From Myxacorys chilensis ATA2-1-KO14 (GTDB lineage: Bacteria > Cyanobacteriota > Cyanobacteriia > Leptolyngbyales > Leptolyngbyaceae): DNA of 64,000 nt. The notes under the pieces are model-generated. The model was given only the letters and a program-made list of their open reading frames with translations, ran no database searches and was not told where the DNA came from. The position numbers and the translations under genes were made by a program. The DNA lies in assembly GCA_019359275.1 (NCBI GenBank), contig JAHHHP010000014.1, positions 1 to 64,000 on the forward strand, read 5' to 3'. Positions 46,847 to 54,846 of the stretch are shown piece after piece; the first letter of the stretch is position 1; each line of letters opens with the position of its first letter.

Positions 46847-46955
46847 GGTCAGCCCTAACTACAATTTGCAACAGTTTACAGCAACCTCTGGGAAACAGAC
46901 GTTAGAGTGAAAGTACTGCTTTGACCCTTCGCACATTTTTCCCGGAGTTGTTGTT

Positions 46956-47609
46956 ATGACAGCGACTAACCAGCCTAGAGATGTTTGGAGTTCTCTTCTT
47001 CCGGAACCTCTGCCGACTCAAGATACAGAGTTGCTAAGACAAATTGGGTTTATTCCTGGACTGAAAGAACTGTTGATGGTCAGACAAGTTCATGCATTAG
47101 AACACGCAACTGTCTGGGTTTTAAGTGGTGCTTCTGATCCGTCGATTCCTGACATCGATTTCAATGCGAACTGGACTGATACAGGTAATCTCGGTGGACT
47201 ATCGACGGAACAAGGATTTTATCTCTACGGTCAGGTTGAAACTTCGGAGGTCCGGCGGGCGGCTAGAGAAGCACTGACTCGAATGAAGGGCGGAGAATGG
47301 AACTTAGCCGTTCATCCGCGCTGTGGAACTAATTTTTCGGTCGGAATGCTATTGACGGCATCGCTGGCATTTAGCGTTCATTTACTGTTGCCGCGAGGTC
47401 CGATTGAACAATTATTGGGATTTGGGTTTGCCGCTTCTACAGCGACTCAACTGACTCCAGAACTTGGACGTCTGGTACAGCAGTATATTACAACTGCCGT
47501 TCCATTCAATTTGACGATCCAGGACGTTGCGGTTATCGCAGATCGCAAGGGCGAGCCAGATGCTTGGGGACGCCCTACTCATTTCATTCAAACGGCATGG
47601 GTTAATTAA
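46956..47609 (+). CDS. DUF6391 family protein
   Basis: 217 residues. The conserved core starts ELLMVRQVHALEHATVWVL and includes NLGGLSTEQGFYLYG, EALTRMKGGEWNLAVHPRCGTNF and a hydrophobic stretch SVGMLLTASLAFSVHLLLPRG that may be a membrane hairpin, then GRLVQQYITTAVPF. The HALEHAT..HPRCGTN pattern suggests a metal site but the function is unknown. It is common in cyanobacteria. Confidence 0.8.
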   Translation: MTATNQPRDVWSSLLPEPLPTQDTELLRQIGFIPGLKELLMVRQVHALEHATVWVLSGASDPSIPDIDFNANWTDTGNLGGLSTEQGFYLYGQVETSEVRRAAREALTRMKGGEWNLAVHPRCGTNFSVGMLLTASLAFSVHLLLPRGPIEQLLGFGFAASTATQLTPELGRLVQQYITTAVPFNLTIQDVAVIADRKGEPDAWGRPTHFIQTAWVN

Positions 47610-47651
47610 CATTGTTGATTAGCAATAAGGAAAGAGTGACTAACCACTAAA

Positions 47652-47676
47652 AAAGTAGCCCCCACGAGGCTACTTT
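47652..47676 (-). terminator. Terminator of the BON-like gene
   Basis: On the minus strand AAAGTAGCC pairs with GGCTACTTT around seven bases and is followed by TTTAGT after the stem's own T-run. It sits between two convergent genes, 28 bp past the BON-gene stop. Confidence 0.7.
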
Positions 47677-47703
47677 AGTTAGACGAGGCTAAAACTAAGC
47701 AGA

Positions 47704-48063
47704 CTAGCCAATTTCAACCTGTCCAGTATCCACAGTAGAAGATCCGTTCACATTATTAGCAATTTCAACGAGCCGATTGAGGGTATCTTGACTCGGGGCT
47801 TTGCCCTTGAGAACCACAGTGCTTCCAGTCTGAGCTACCCAGACGGTGTCACAATCCGCAACTTGAGAATCTTGGTCAAACGCTAGAGCAACTCGCTTTG
47901 CTAATCCACTTTGATCGTATTCTCCGTTTAGACCTATCCGTTCGGGCGCGATCGTTTCCCCTGCCGGAGCTTGGGCAGTGGCTTGAGGAGCCGCTTGACC
48001 ACTAATTGCCTGCTCAGGGTTTTGGGGCTTTTCCATGCCGAACAGTCGTTTTAACCAACCCAT
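47704..48063 (-). CDS. BON-like domain protein
   Basis: 119 residues. The N-terminal part is Gln/Ala/Pro-rich and disordered (GQAAPQATAQAPAGE). The C-terminal 65 residues show a BON-type alpha/beta fold (GLAKRVALAFDQDSQVADCDTVWVAQTGSTVVLKGKAPSQDTLNRLVEIANNVNGSSTVDTGQVEIG), as in hyperosmotic-stress and LysM-linked proteins. No signal peptide is seen, so it is probably cytosolic. A role in osmotic response is possible but not shown. Confidence 0.75.
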   Translation of the reverse strand: MGWLKRLFGMEKPQNPEQAISGQAAPQATAQAPAGETIAPERIGLNGEYDQSGLAKRVALAFDQDSQVADCDTVWVAQTGSTVVLKGKAPSQDTLNRLVEIANNVNGSSTVDTGQVEIG

Positions 48064-48407
48064 AACTTTACTAACTCCAAAACAGCTTTCTAGACCTGAA
48101 CATAGACGGTAGACGATTAGCCCGTCCTACTAGATCCGTCGTAGGAGAGAAAAATCTTTGCGTTCAAGGTTCACGAGTTCTAGCAAGTGCAATTGCTTTG
48201 CAAGTTCTGAAAGAGTTCTCAATGCAAACTTGATTGAACCGCAAAAATTCCATCTGATGAATGTAATGTCAAGATTTCTGTAAAAAGCAGCTTGAGGCGG
48301 CGAGAAGAGCTTGGGGATAATTACGTTGCGCGATAAAATGAACTTTCATAGGTGGTGCAAGCTTAAACAGTTTGCATCGTTAGCCTTTATAGACAAAGCC
48401 GATCGTG
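48064..48407. other. Divergent intergenic region, BON-like gene / ilvN
   Basis: About 340 bases with no ORF. TCCTAC (near 48125) and GTAGGA (near 48141) form a small hairpin upstream of the BON gene. The start of ilvN is a GTGATG pair. No leader peptide rich in branched-chain codons was seen. Confidence 0.4.
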
Positions 48408-48926
48408 ATGAAGCACACACTCTCTGTTCTAGTTGAAGACGAAGCCGGAGTTCTATCTCGGATTGCAGGATTATTTGCTCGTCGGGGCTTCAATATCGAG
48501 AGCTTGGCAGTGGGTCCGGCAGAGCAGATGGGGGTCTCTCGAATTACGATGGTCGTGCCAGGGGACGATCGCAGCATTGAGCAATTGACCAAGCAACTCT
48601 ATAAGTTGATCAACGTGATCAAAGTCCAGGACATTACGGAAGTACCGTGTGTTGAGCGGGAATTGATGTTGCTCAAGGTGAACGCCGGTAGCACGCATCG
48701 CTCAGAAATTGTTGAGTTGGCACAAATCTTTCGAGCGAGAGTCGTAGACGTTGCGGAAGATTCTCTGACGCTAGAAGTAGTGGGCGATCCGGGAAAAATG
48801 GTCGCGATCGTACAAGTTCTCAATAAGTTTGGGATTCGAGAAATCGCGCGAACAGGAAAAATCGCTCTGACTCGGGAATCGGGAGTTAATACAGAGTTTC
48901 TCAAATCTTTGGAAGCGAAAGTGTAG
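48408..48926 (+). CDS. ilvN: Acetolactate synthase small (regulatory) subunit
   Basis: Valine-sensing regulatory subunit of acetohydroxyacid synthase in branched-chain amino acid synthesis. From the ATG at 48408 it has 172 residues: an N-terminal ACT domain ([35 protein letters not shown]) and a second domain ([46 protein letters not shown]) ending [18 protein letters not shown]. It stands alone here; ilvB is not in the window. A GTG just upstream (48405) is an alternative start. Confidence 0.95.
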   Translation: MKHTLSVLVEDEAGVLSRIAGLFARRGFNIESLAVGPAEQMGVSRITMVVPGDDRSIEQLTKQLYKLINVIKVQDITEVPCVERELMLLKVNAGSTHRSEIVELAQIFRARVVDVAEDSLTLEVVGDPGKMVAIVQVLNKFGIREIARTGKIALTRESGVNTEFLKSLEAKV

Positions 48927-48985
48927 AAGTTATTCTATCTACCCGCGATCAGTACGACAGAATAAATTGCCCTCCCATTGTGCAA

Positions 48986-49018
48986 AAATCTCCGATTTCT
49001 CGAAGAAATCGGAGATTT
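48986..49018 (+). terminator. Terminator of ilvN
   Basis: AAATCTCCGATTTCT (48986-49000) pairs perfectly with AGAAATCGGAGATTT (49004-49018) around CGA. It lies 60 bp after ilvN and 87 bp before the end of the convergent MORN gene, and can serve both. Confidence 0.7.
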
Positions 49019-49105
49019 GAATACGCCGCTCTTTAAATTCACGGACTTAGCGATCGTTATAGAACTCAAAATCCTACTGGATCAATGGTTTGCGGAAAGC
49101 GAGTG

Positions 49106-49837
49106 TTAGGGCGTATACGGGACACCTTGCCGCATCTCACCTGAGAATCTTCGACCATCGGCAAAAGTGAGCGTTCCTCGACCATCGGCAACGCCTTGCC
49201 GCAGTTCGCCTGTATAGCTGATATAGGGATATCCGGGCGGGAAGGAACATGTTCCTTTGCCTTCTAAAGAGCTGTTGTAGTATGTCCCTTGACAGCGAAT
49301 GCCGTTTTTAAAGGTGATTGTTCCATTGCCTTTCGCTTGACCTAGATAAAAGCCACCAGTGTAAATGTTGCCACTGCTATATATGAACTTGCCTTGCCCA
49401 TGAGGATGCCCGTTTCGCACGGCTCCGGTGTAGCGATCGCCGCTGGCAAAGATGAAGCTTCCGTACCCGTGAGGCTGACCGTTTCTCATCTCGCCTTCGT
49501 AGCGATCGTTATTCGCAAACAGGAACATGCCGCGACCACTGGGTACACCATTGCGCACCGTGCCTTCATAGCGATCGCTGTTGGAGTAGACCAACACTCC
49601 CGATCCATTCGGTAATTTATTGCGGACTTCGCCTGTGAAGTACTTATACTTCGCGGGTGCTAGATCCTTATCACCGCTACTGTAGACGCAAGTGACGTTG
49701 GAGCCGGATGAAGCTTCACATGTGGGGCGAAGCGCGGCGTCCGCTGAAGCGGCTGCACTTGTGGGCAGCGCATGAAGAACGAAGGCGATGCCTAGAGTAG
49801 AAGCCGCAAGACTTCCAAAGTGATGTTGACGAATCAT
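49106..49837 (-). CDS. Secreted MORN-repeat protein
   Basis: 243 residues from the ATG at 49837 (MIRQHHFGSLAAST); an upstream start at 49864 is less likely. A signal peptide ends near SAAASA. Seven or so MORN repeats of about 23 residues follow (YFTGEVRNKLPNGSGVLVYSN, YEGTVRNGVPSGRGMFLFAN, YEGEMRNGQPHGYGSFIFAS, YTGAVRNGHPHGQGKFIYSS and others). MORN motifs bind lipids or act as spacers. Export of such a repeat suggests an envelope or surface role, not confirmed. Confidence 0.88.
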   Translation of the reverse strand: MIRQHHFGSLAASTLGIAFVLHALPTSAAASADAALRPTCEASSGSNVTCVYSSGDKDLAPAKYKYFTGEVRNKLPNGSGVLVYSNSDRYEGTVRNGVPSGRGMFLFANNDRYEGEMRNGQPHGYGSFIFASGDRYTGAVRNGHPHGQGKFIYSSGNIYTGGFYLGQAKGNGTITFKNGIRCQGTYYNSSLEGKGTCSFPPGYPYISYTGELRQGVADGRGTLTFADGRRFSGEMRQGVPYTP

Positions 49838-49991
49838 AAGTAATGCGCTCTCTTCGATTGGCAAAAAAGCTGATTGGGATTTGTAACAATGCCTTATGAA
49901 TACAGAGTGCCCGAAGAATTTTTAGAGATAACGCAAACCCGCCAAACGAAGGTAGTTTTGTAGAGCCTATGGTTTGACGATCGTAGCGCCC

Positions 49992-50023
49992 TTGTAAAGA
50001 TGCGATGCATTGCGTCTTTACAA
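49992..50023. repeat. Palindrome of the TTGTAAAGATGC type
   Basis: TTGTAAAGATGCG and its reverse complement form a 32-base near-perfect palindrome (TTGTAAAGATGCGATGCA / TGCGTCTTTACAA with one wobble pair) centred on ATGCAT. It is related to the palindromes at 8544 and 13242. Confidence 0.6.
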
Positions 50024-50081
50024 CACGGCATCAGGGTTGATCAACAAGGTTTACACTACTAGCAACGACAGGATTAAAACC

Positions 50082-50111
50082 AAAAAATCAGCATTCTTTA
50101 AGGATGCTGAT
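50082..50111 (-). terminator. Rho-independent terminator of mutS2
   Basis: On the minus strand ATCAGCAT pairs with ATGCTGAT around a nine-base loop, followed by TTTTTTGG. It lies 70 bp after the mutS2 stop. Confidence 0.75.
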
Positions 50112-50180
50112 GAAATTGTCGTTCGAGTTAGACAAATCTAACGCATCAAAAGTCACTTACCTATCAAGCATCGGGAAGTT

Positions 50181-52628
50181 CTAGTAAGGATATGCGATCG
50201 TCACACCCGTACCACCATCTGCGCGATCAGCAAGTTCAAACCGCTCAATGCGCGGATGCTGTCGCAAAAATTCGTGAACTCCCTGGCGCAGTTTTCCGGT
50301 TCCATGACCATGAATAATCCACATCGCACCCTGAATTTCTGAAATCGCTCGCTCTAGCGCCACTTCTGCATCAGGCACACGACTACCGCGAATATCGATC
50401 GTGTTTCGAGCCGTTCGGATCGCCGGAGCAGGAGGGGGTGGCGGGGGGGCAGGAGCCATCTTTTTAGCGTCTTGAGGTTTGGGTTCTTTCTTGACGGGCT
50501 TCTCACCGTCTAGCGATTCTACATCGTCGATCGGAACGGTCATCTTCATCAAGCCGAAGCGGACGCTCAGTTCTTCATCATCTGAGATGGCGAGAACTTC
50601 AGCCGTCTGACCGAGACGAGGAATGCGGACGCGATCGCCCACTTTTGGACGGTATCCGGGCTTCGGCTTCGGCTCCTGCTTCGATGGTAAGCGGTGCGCA
50701 GCGATCCGGTTTAGAGCATCTGTTGCCTGTTGCGCGTCTTGAGCGGTGACATTGCCTTGCTGAAGCTTGCGAATGACTTTAGCGATTTCTGACTTGGCTT
50801 GCGCGATCGCCTCTTGCACGGCTAATTCTTGCTGCTGTTGAAGTTGTCGTTCACGATCGCGCAAATTCGCCGCTTTTTCAGACACTTCTTGATAGAACCG
50901 TTCGGCTTGCTGCACCAGTTGCGCAGCTTCTTGGGCTTTGGTTTCTTGCTGGCGACGTTGAGCTTCGAGTCCAGCAATGACTTGATTAACATCTTCAGTC
51001 GCGCCGCCAACGTGAGTTTGCGCCTGCTGAATCACAGCCTCATTTAGTCCTAGACGACGCGCGATCGTGAGGGCGTTGGAGCGTCCAGGAATGCCCCATA
51101 ACAAACGATAGGTAGGAGAAAGCAATACGTCGTCAAATTCGACAGAGGCATTCTCAAAGCGATCGTCGTCATATTTGAGGGCCTTCAATTCGCCAAAGTG
51201 GGTCGTAGCGATCGTTAAGGAGGCATGATCCGCGAGGTACTTGAGCAACGCGATCGCTAGAGCAGACCCTTCAGTTGGATCCGTACCCGCCCCGACTTCA
51301 TCAAGGAGTACAAGCGAATTGGCGGCTTGATGCGGCGCTTCGGCTGGTGTTTCGCTTGCGGCTGGGGCAGCCGTGTCAGGGACTAGTGCATTGAGAATTC
51401 GGCTAATTCGGCGGATATGACCTGAAAAAGTGGATAGACTTTGTTCTAGTGATTGCTCATCCCCAATATCGGCTAAGACCTGATCAAACCAAGGCAACTC
51501 AACAGGTTCACGGGCTGGAATGAATAGCCCTACTTTTGCCATCAGAACGGCTAGTCCTAAGGTCTTCAGCGTAACAGTTTTGCCACCTGTGTTTGGACCC
51601 GTGATAGCAACCACGCGGGTATGAGGCTGAATTCTTAAGTCAGTCGGAACAACTGAGTTTCCTTGCTCATGCTGTTGCTGCCATATCAACAGCGGATGGC
51701 GCAGTTGACGCAATACGATTGGTTCAGACCGCTGACCAGCTTGATGTCCAATGAAGCGCGGCGGATTTGCACCGAGCCAATAGCTGTATCGCGATCGCGC
51801 GGTTGCTAAGTCCAGCGTGGTGCAAATTGCTAACAGCCGCTCTAAATCGTCCTTAACGGTCGCCACTTGTTCGCTTAAGACTCGTCGTACCGCTTCTTCT
51901 TCAACCTGCTCTTGGCGCTGAAGCTGACGAAGCTGATTATTGAGCTGCACAGTTTGATGCGGCTCAACATACAGCGTTGCTCCGCTCATGGACGTATCGT
52001 GGACGATACCAGAAATGACATCTTTATGCGTAGCTTTGACCGGAACGACAAACCGACCTTCCCGCTGCGTGATCAATTGCTCTTGAACAGCGCTGGCATG
52101 TCGTCCCATCAGTTTTTGCAGCAGGTCATGGATGCGATCGCGCACCTGACGTTGTTTATCTCGAATTTCAGCTAACTTCGGGCTTGCCCGTTCACTCACC
52201 TTACCGTCATCATTGATGCATCGATAAATTTCCTGCTCGATTTCAGGGTAGGTTCGCAATTCTGATACCAAATCGTTCAGAATGACGATATCAGAATGGT
52301 TATCGATGGTGCGTCTTAACGTTCTTGCACCCGATAATGTTGTTGCGATCGCAAGTAATTCATATCCAGACAAAATGCCGTGCCGCACAGCCCGCTCTAA
52401 CGAACCGCCAATATCATCAATTCCATCAAAGCTGAGTGCTGTAGTAAGCTGATTTTCTAGCTGATAAACGTCCTGCGTTTGCGCCAGCAGCACTTCTGTC
52501 TCTACCTGAGTAGCTGGAATTTTAAGCTGACGAGCCGCGATCGCGCCCAACTTGGTCGAAGCAAAGGTCGCTAAATGTTGGCATAGTCGCGACCACTCCA
52601 GTAATTCTAAAGTTTCGTTTTGAATCAA
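50181..52628 (-). CDS. mutS2: Endonuclease MutS2 (recombination suppressor)
   Basis: 815 residues. The MutS core has a Walker A GPNTGGKTVTLKTLG near residue 343, STFSGHIRRI, the Walker B LLDEVGAGTDPTEGSALA and ATTHFGELK. A long coiled coil of Gln/Glu-rich helices follows (ETKAQEAAQLVQQAERFYQE). The C-terminal Smr nuclease domain begins IDIRGSRVPDAEVALERAI and contains IIHGHGTGKLRQGV. A proline run precedes it (PAPPPPPPAPA). It acts on branched DNA or on stalled collided ribosomes in other bacteria. Confidence 0.96.
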   Translation of the reverse strand: MIQNETLELLEWSRLCQHLATFASTKLGAIAARQLKIPATQVETEVLLAQTQDVYQLENQLTTALSFDGIDDIGGSLERAVRHGILSGYELLAIATTLSGARTLRRTIDNHSDIVILNDLVSELRTYPEIEQEIYRCINDDGKVSERASPKLAEIRDKQRQVRDRIHDLLQKLMGRHASAVQEQLITQREGRFVVPVKATHKDVISGIVHDTSMSGATLYVEPHQTVQLNNQLRQLQRQEQVEEEAVRRVLSEQVATVKDDLERLLAICTTLDLATARSRYSYWLGANPPRFIGHQAGQRSEPIVLRQLRHPLLIWQQQHEQGNSVVPTDLRIQPHTRVVAITGPNTGGKTVTLKTLGLAVLMAKVGLFIPAREPVELPWFDQVLADIGDEQSLEQSLSTFSGHIRRISRILNALVPDTAAPAASETPAEAPHQAANSLVLLDEVGAGTDPTEGSALAIALLKYLADHASLTIATTHFGELKALKYDDDRFENASVEFDDVLLSPTYRLLWGIPGRSNALTIARRLGLNEAVIQQAQTHVGGATEDVNQVIAGLEAQRRQQETKAQEAAQLVQQAERFYQEVSEKAANLRDRERQLQQQQELAVQEAIAQAKSEIAKVIRKLQQGNVTAQDAQQATDALNRIAAHRLPSKQEPKPKPGYRPKVGDRVRIPRLGQTAEVLAISDDEELSVRFGLMKMTVPIDDVESLDGEKPVKKEPKPQDAKKMAPAPPPPPPAPAIRTARNTIDIRGSRVPDAEVALERAISEIQGAMWIIHGHGTGKLRQGVHEFLRQHPRIERFELADRADGGTGVTIAYPY

Positions 52629-52783
52629 GGTGCAACTGTTTCAATTAAAGCCACTATCTTAAATTTAGAAGGTTTTAGAGAACTTTGCACTGTCGCAAGG
52701 ATTATTTCAAATCACCACTGGTTCTCAATGCATTTCTTAACCCACTAAAGGCTAAAAGAACAGAGGATAAATAGACACCCACC

Positions 52784-53295
52784 CTACTTTTGGTCTGGAC
52801 GAAATAAATGTAGAACTTCAAGCGCAACCCAAGACTCGCATCAAAGAAAAGCTGCTGCGCGATTGCAATCTGCATACGATCGTCCGGTTGCCCAATGGTG
52901 TGTTGCCCCTACACCAGCATTGGGCAACCGGACGTTCTGTTCTTCACCAAAGGGGAGCCAACGAGTGAGGTCTGGTATTATGAGCATCCCTATCCACAGG
53001 GAGCGCAGTCTTATAACAAGACGAAGCCAATGCGCATTGAGGAGTTTGAGGTGGAAAAAGCTTGGTGGGAGAACCGCGAGGAGACGGAATATGCTTGGAG
53101 AGAGTCGGTTGAAAGCATTATTGCGAATGGCTATAACTTAGATATTAAGAACCCTATGCGATCGCAGACAGCCACGAAGACCCACTGGTGCTGAAGCAAT
53201 ATCAGGAAGCTGCAGCAGCGGCAGACCAGACGCGGTTAGCATTAAAGGCAGCATTGCAATCGTGTTTAGAGGATCGAACGGGAGGCAAACAATGA
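52784..53295 (+). pseudogene. hsdM: Remnant of a type I restriction methylase subunit (hsdM), frameshifted
   Basis: Reading from 52784 gives PKTRIKEKLLRDCNLHTIVRL and PNGV, then after a one-base deletion near 52900 the next frame continues CCPYTSIG..DVLFFTKGEPTSEVWYYEHPYPQG, KTKPMRIEEFEVEKAWWENREE and NGYNLDIKNP. A second frameshift near 53155 switches to YAIADSHEDPLVLKQYQEAA..ALQSCLEDRTGGKQ ending at TGA 53293-53295. These are the C-terminal segments of HsdM, the DNA-methylase subunit of type I systems. The SAM-binding and NPPF motifs are gone. The stop overlaps the next start (ATGA). Confidence 0.85.
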
Positions 53296-53528
53296 GTGAA
53301 AATCTTTTACAACGTATTACTCTCAACTCAGAGATTTGTCACGGAAAGCCTTGTGTGCGGAATTTAAGGTATCCAGTTGAGTTTTTGCTAGAGTTGCTCA
53401 GTTCGGGGATGACGACTGAGGAAATTTTGGCGGACTACGACGATTTAGAAACAGAGGATATTCTGGCTTCGCTGTTGTATGCGGCACGTTTAAGCCAGGT
53501 GAAGAGTATTTATAAGTTTGCCTCATGA
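53292..53528 (+). CDS. DUF433 family antitoxin
   Basis: 78 residues from the ATG at 53292 that overlaps the hsdM remnant stop. It has the DUF433 pattern: LQRITLNSEICHGKPCVRNLRYPVEFLLELLSSGMTTEEILADYDDLETEDILASLLYAARLSQ, with the helix-turn-helix-like GMTTEEILADY and the LRYPVE segment. DUF433 proteins pair with PIN-like toxins. Its stop overlaps the start of the next gene (ATGA), so the two are coupled. It lies inside a decayed restriction locus. Confidence 0.88.
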   Translation: MSENLLQRITLNSEICHGKPCVRNLRYPVEFLLELLSSGMTTEEILADYDDLETEDILASLLYAARLSQVKSIYKFAS

Positions 53529-53875
53529 AGTTTTTGGTGGATGCCCAGTTACCTGTGCGGTTAGCACAATGCTTACGAGATGCAGGTCACGATGTAGTCC
53601 ATACCCGAGAGTTACCTGACCAAAACGCAACACCTGATTCTGTGATTAATCAACTTTCAGTCGATCAGGAGCGAGTTGTGATTACAAAAGATGCAGATTT
53701 TTTGGAGTCGTTTTTGCTTCAACAACGTCCCTACAAACTTCTGCTGGTGACAACAGGGAATATCAGAAACTCTGAATTGGAGACATTATTTGGGAATCAT
53801 CTGACTCAAGTTATTGAGCTATTTGAGCAGTATAATTACCTCGAACTCAGCCGTGATGCATTGATTGTGCATTGA
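53525..53875 (+). CDS. DUF5615 PIN-like toxin
   Basis: 116 residues: MKFLVDAQLPVRLAQCLRDAG at the start, HTRELPDQNATPDSVI, and VVITKDADFLES, the three acidic positions (Asp6, Asp near 43, Asp near 61) of a PIN-like ribonuclease fold, then LLLVTTGNIRNSELETLF. With the DUF433 gene it forms a type II toxin-antitoxin pair. All acidic residues and the frame are intact. Overlap with the antitoxin is 4 bases. Confidence 0.9.
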   Translation: MKFLVDAQLPVRLAQCLRDAGHDVVHTRELPDQNATPDSVINQLSVDQERVVITKDADFLESFLLQQRPYKLLLVTTGNIRNSELETLFGNHLTQVIELFEQYNYLELSRDALIVH

Positions 53876-53979
53876 TAAATTTAGAACACTTCTATACGAT
53901 CGCCCAAGCACCCAACGGCATCGCAAAACTACGATCGCTCATCCTCGATCTAGCAGTACGGGGAAAATTAGTCCCGTAA
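53872..53979 (+). pseudogene. hsdS: Remnant of a type I specificity subunit (hsdS), N-terminal end
   Basis: From a TTG at 53872, overlapping the toxin stop, the frame reads MINLEHFYTIAQAPNGIAKL then RSLILDLAVRGKLVP and stops at TAA 53977-53979. Without the stop it would continue DSEDEPV. HsdS proteins typically start with F..LA.APNGI.KLR.LIL.LAVRGKLV.QD..DEPA, so this is a nearly exact N-terminal match ended by CAA to TAA. The rest of the gene is missing; the tmRNA begins 66 bp on. Confidence 0.85.
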
Positions 53980-54044
53980 GATTCAGAGGATGAACCTGTA
54001 AAAAAACAAAACGACCCAGTATCGCTACTAGATCGTCTTTTTAG

Positions 54045-54425
54045 TGGAGCTGACGGGAGTCGAACCCGTGTCCAAACTAGGTATTAGTACGCCACTCATT
54101 CACAGGTTTAGCTTTTCTAGTCCTCAAAGCGGGAATCGTTCATTATCCCGAACGATGGGATTCTCTAGTATTGTCTTAACTAGCCGACCGACCAGAGGCG
54201 AGCGTCTAGAGCAGCCGTTGGGGTTAACTCACAATCCTTAACGGCGTCGAACTGTGAGTGCTCAAACCTAGAAGAGGTTTTTAATTAGGCAACTGCTGCT
54301 GCCTTGCGAGCAAAAGGAACGATGTTGTTTGCATCTATTCTTTTGAGCCTGGATTTACGAGAGTAGACTCCCTCTCGACCTGCATAGCGTATCGTTCGCT
54401 AGCCCGTCGAAACCGTTACAGCCCC
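54045..54425 (-). ncRNA. ssrA: Transfer-messenger RNA (tmRNA)
   Basis: 381 nt on the minus strand. The 5' end GGGGCTGTAACGGTTTCGAC and the 3' end GGTTCGACTCCCGTCAGCTCCA give the tRNA-like domain, with the CCA encoded. The tag reading frame at about 54282-54329 encodes ANNIVPFARKAAAVA followed by TAA, a cyanobacterial-type tag with a hydrophobic end for proteolysis after ribosome rescue. It ends 66 bp from the hsdS remnant, so the 3' end could have been an integration site for the restriction island; no duplicated end was found. Confidence 0.96.
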
Positions 54426-54437
54426 AAGTGTTCCTCA

Positions 54438-54467
54438 ATTATAGCGCGAAATTTTGGGATTTGAAAA
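54438..54467 (-). promoter_or_regulatory. ssrA: Promoter of ssrA
   Basis: A perfect -10 box TATAAT (54443-54438 on the minus strand) lies about 12 bp upstream of the mature tmRNA 5' end, with TTTTCA (54467-54462) as a -35 candidate at 18 bp spacing. A strong constitutive sigma-70-type promoter fits tmRNA. Confidence 0.6.
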
Positions 54468-54846
54468 GTTGTCTGGATGCCCAATCATCAGAATGGTGCA
54501 TGATTTGAGGGCAGCATTAGACGCAGCAGACTCAACAAAAACAGTGAGGATCGGGTGGATGACGGGAAAGAATTAAGGTAGCGATCGCGCACAACAACCA
54601 ATTAGGCGAGTCCTCCAACTCAACATTGCGTACGTGAGATAACACAGCTACCAAAAACTATGGAATGGTACTGTAAGGTCAGCGGTAGGGTTGCAGGAAT
54701 CAGAATGACAACGGTAAATTATTAATTAGAAGAATAGAATCGGGTCGCTTTGCCACGCAGAATTAGGCAGCGTTTGCTCTGCCTAAATGCCAGTTCTTTG
54801 CATCTGCTCAAATACCTTTCAATACTTTCAAGGCGGAGATTCTTTG
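54468..54846. other. Intergenic region ssrA / secreted protein
   Basis: About 380 bases, AT-rich, with no ORF of known type. It holds promoters facing both ways. GGCGGAG lies 8 nt before the start at 54847. Confidence 0.4.

Larger units (their letters stand above)
49865..50180. other. Intergenic region with a palindrome and the mutS2 terminator
   Basis: About 316 bases between the two minus-strand genes. It contains the palindrome 49992-50023 and the hairpin 50082-50111. No ORF was recognised. Confidence 0.45.

Noticed and set aside
54057-54080. tRNA-like GGTTCGACTCCC (minus strand)
   Set aside because: It is the 3' tRNA-like domain of the tmRNA, not a separate tRNA.
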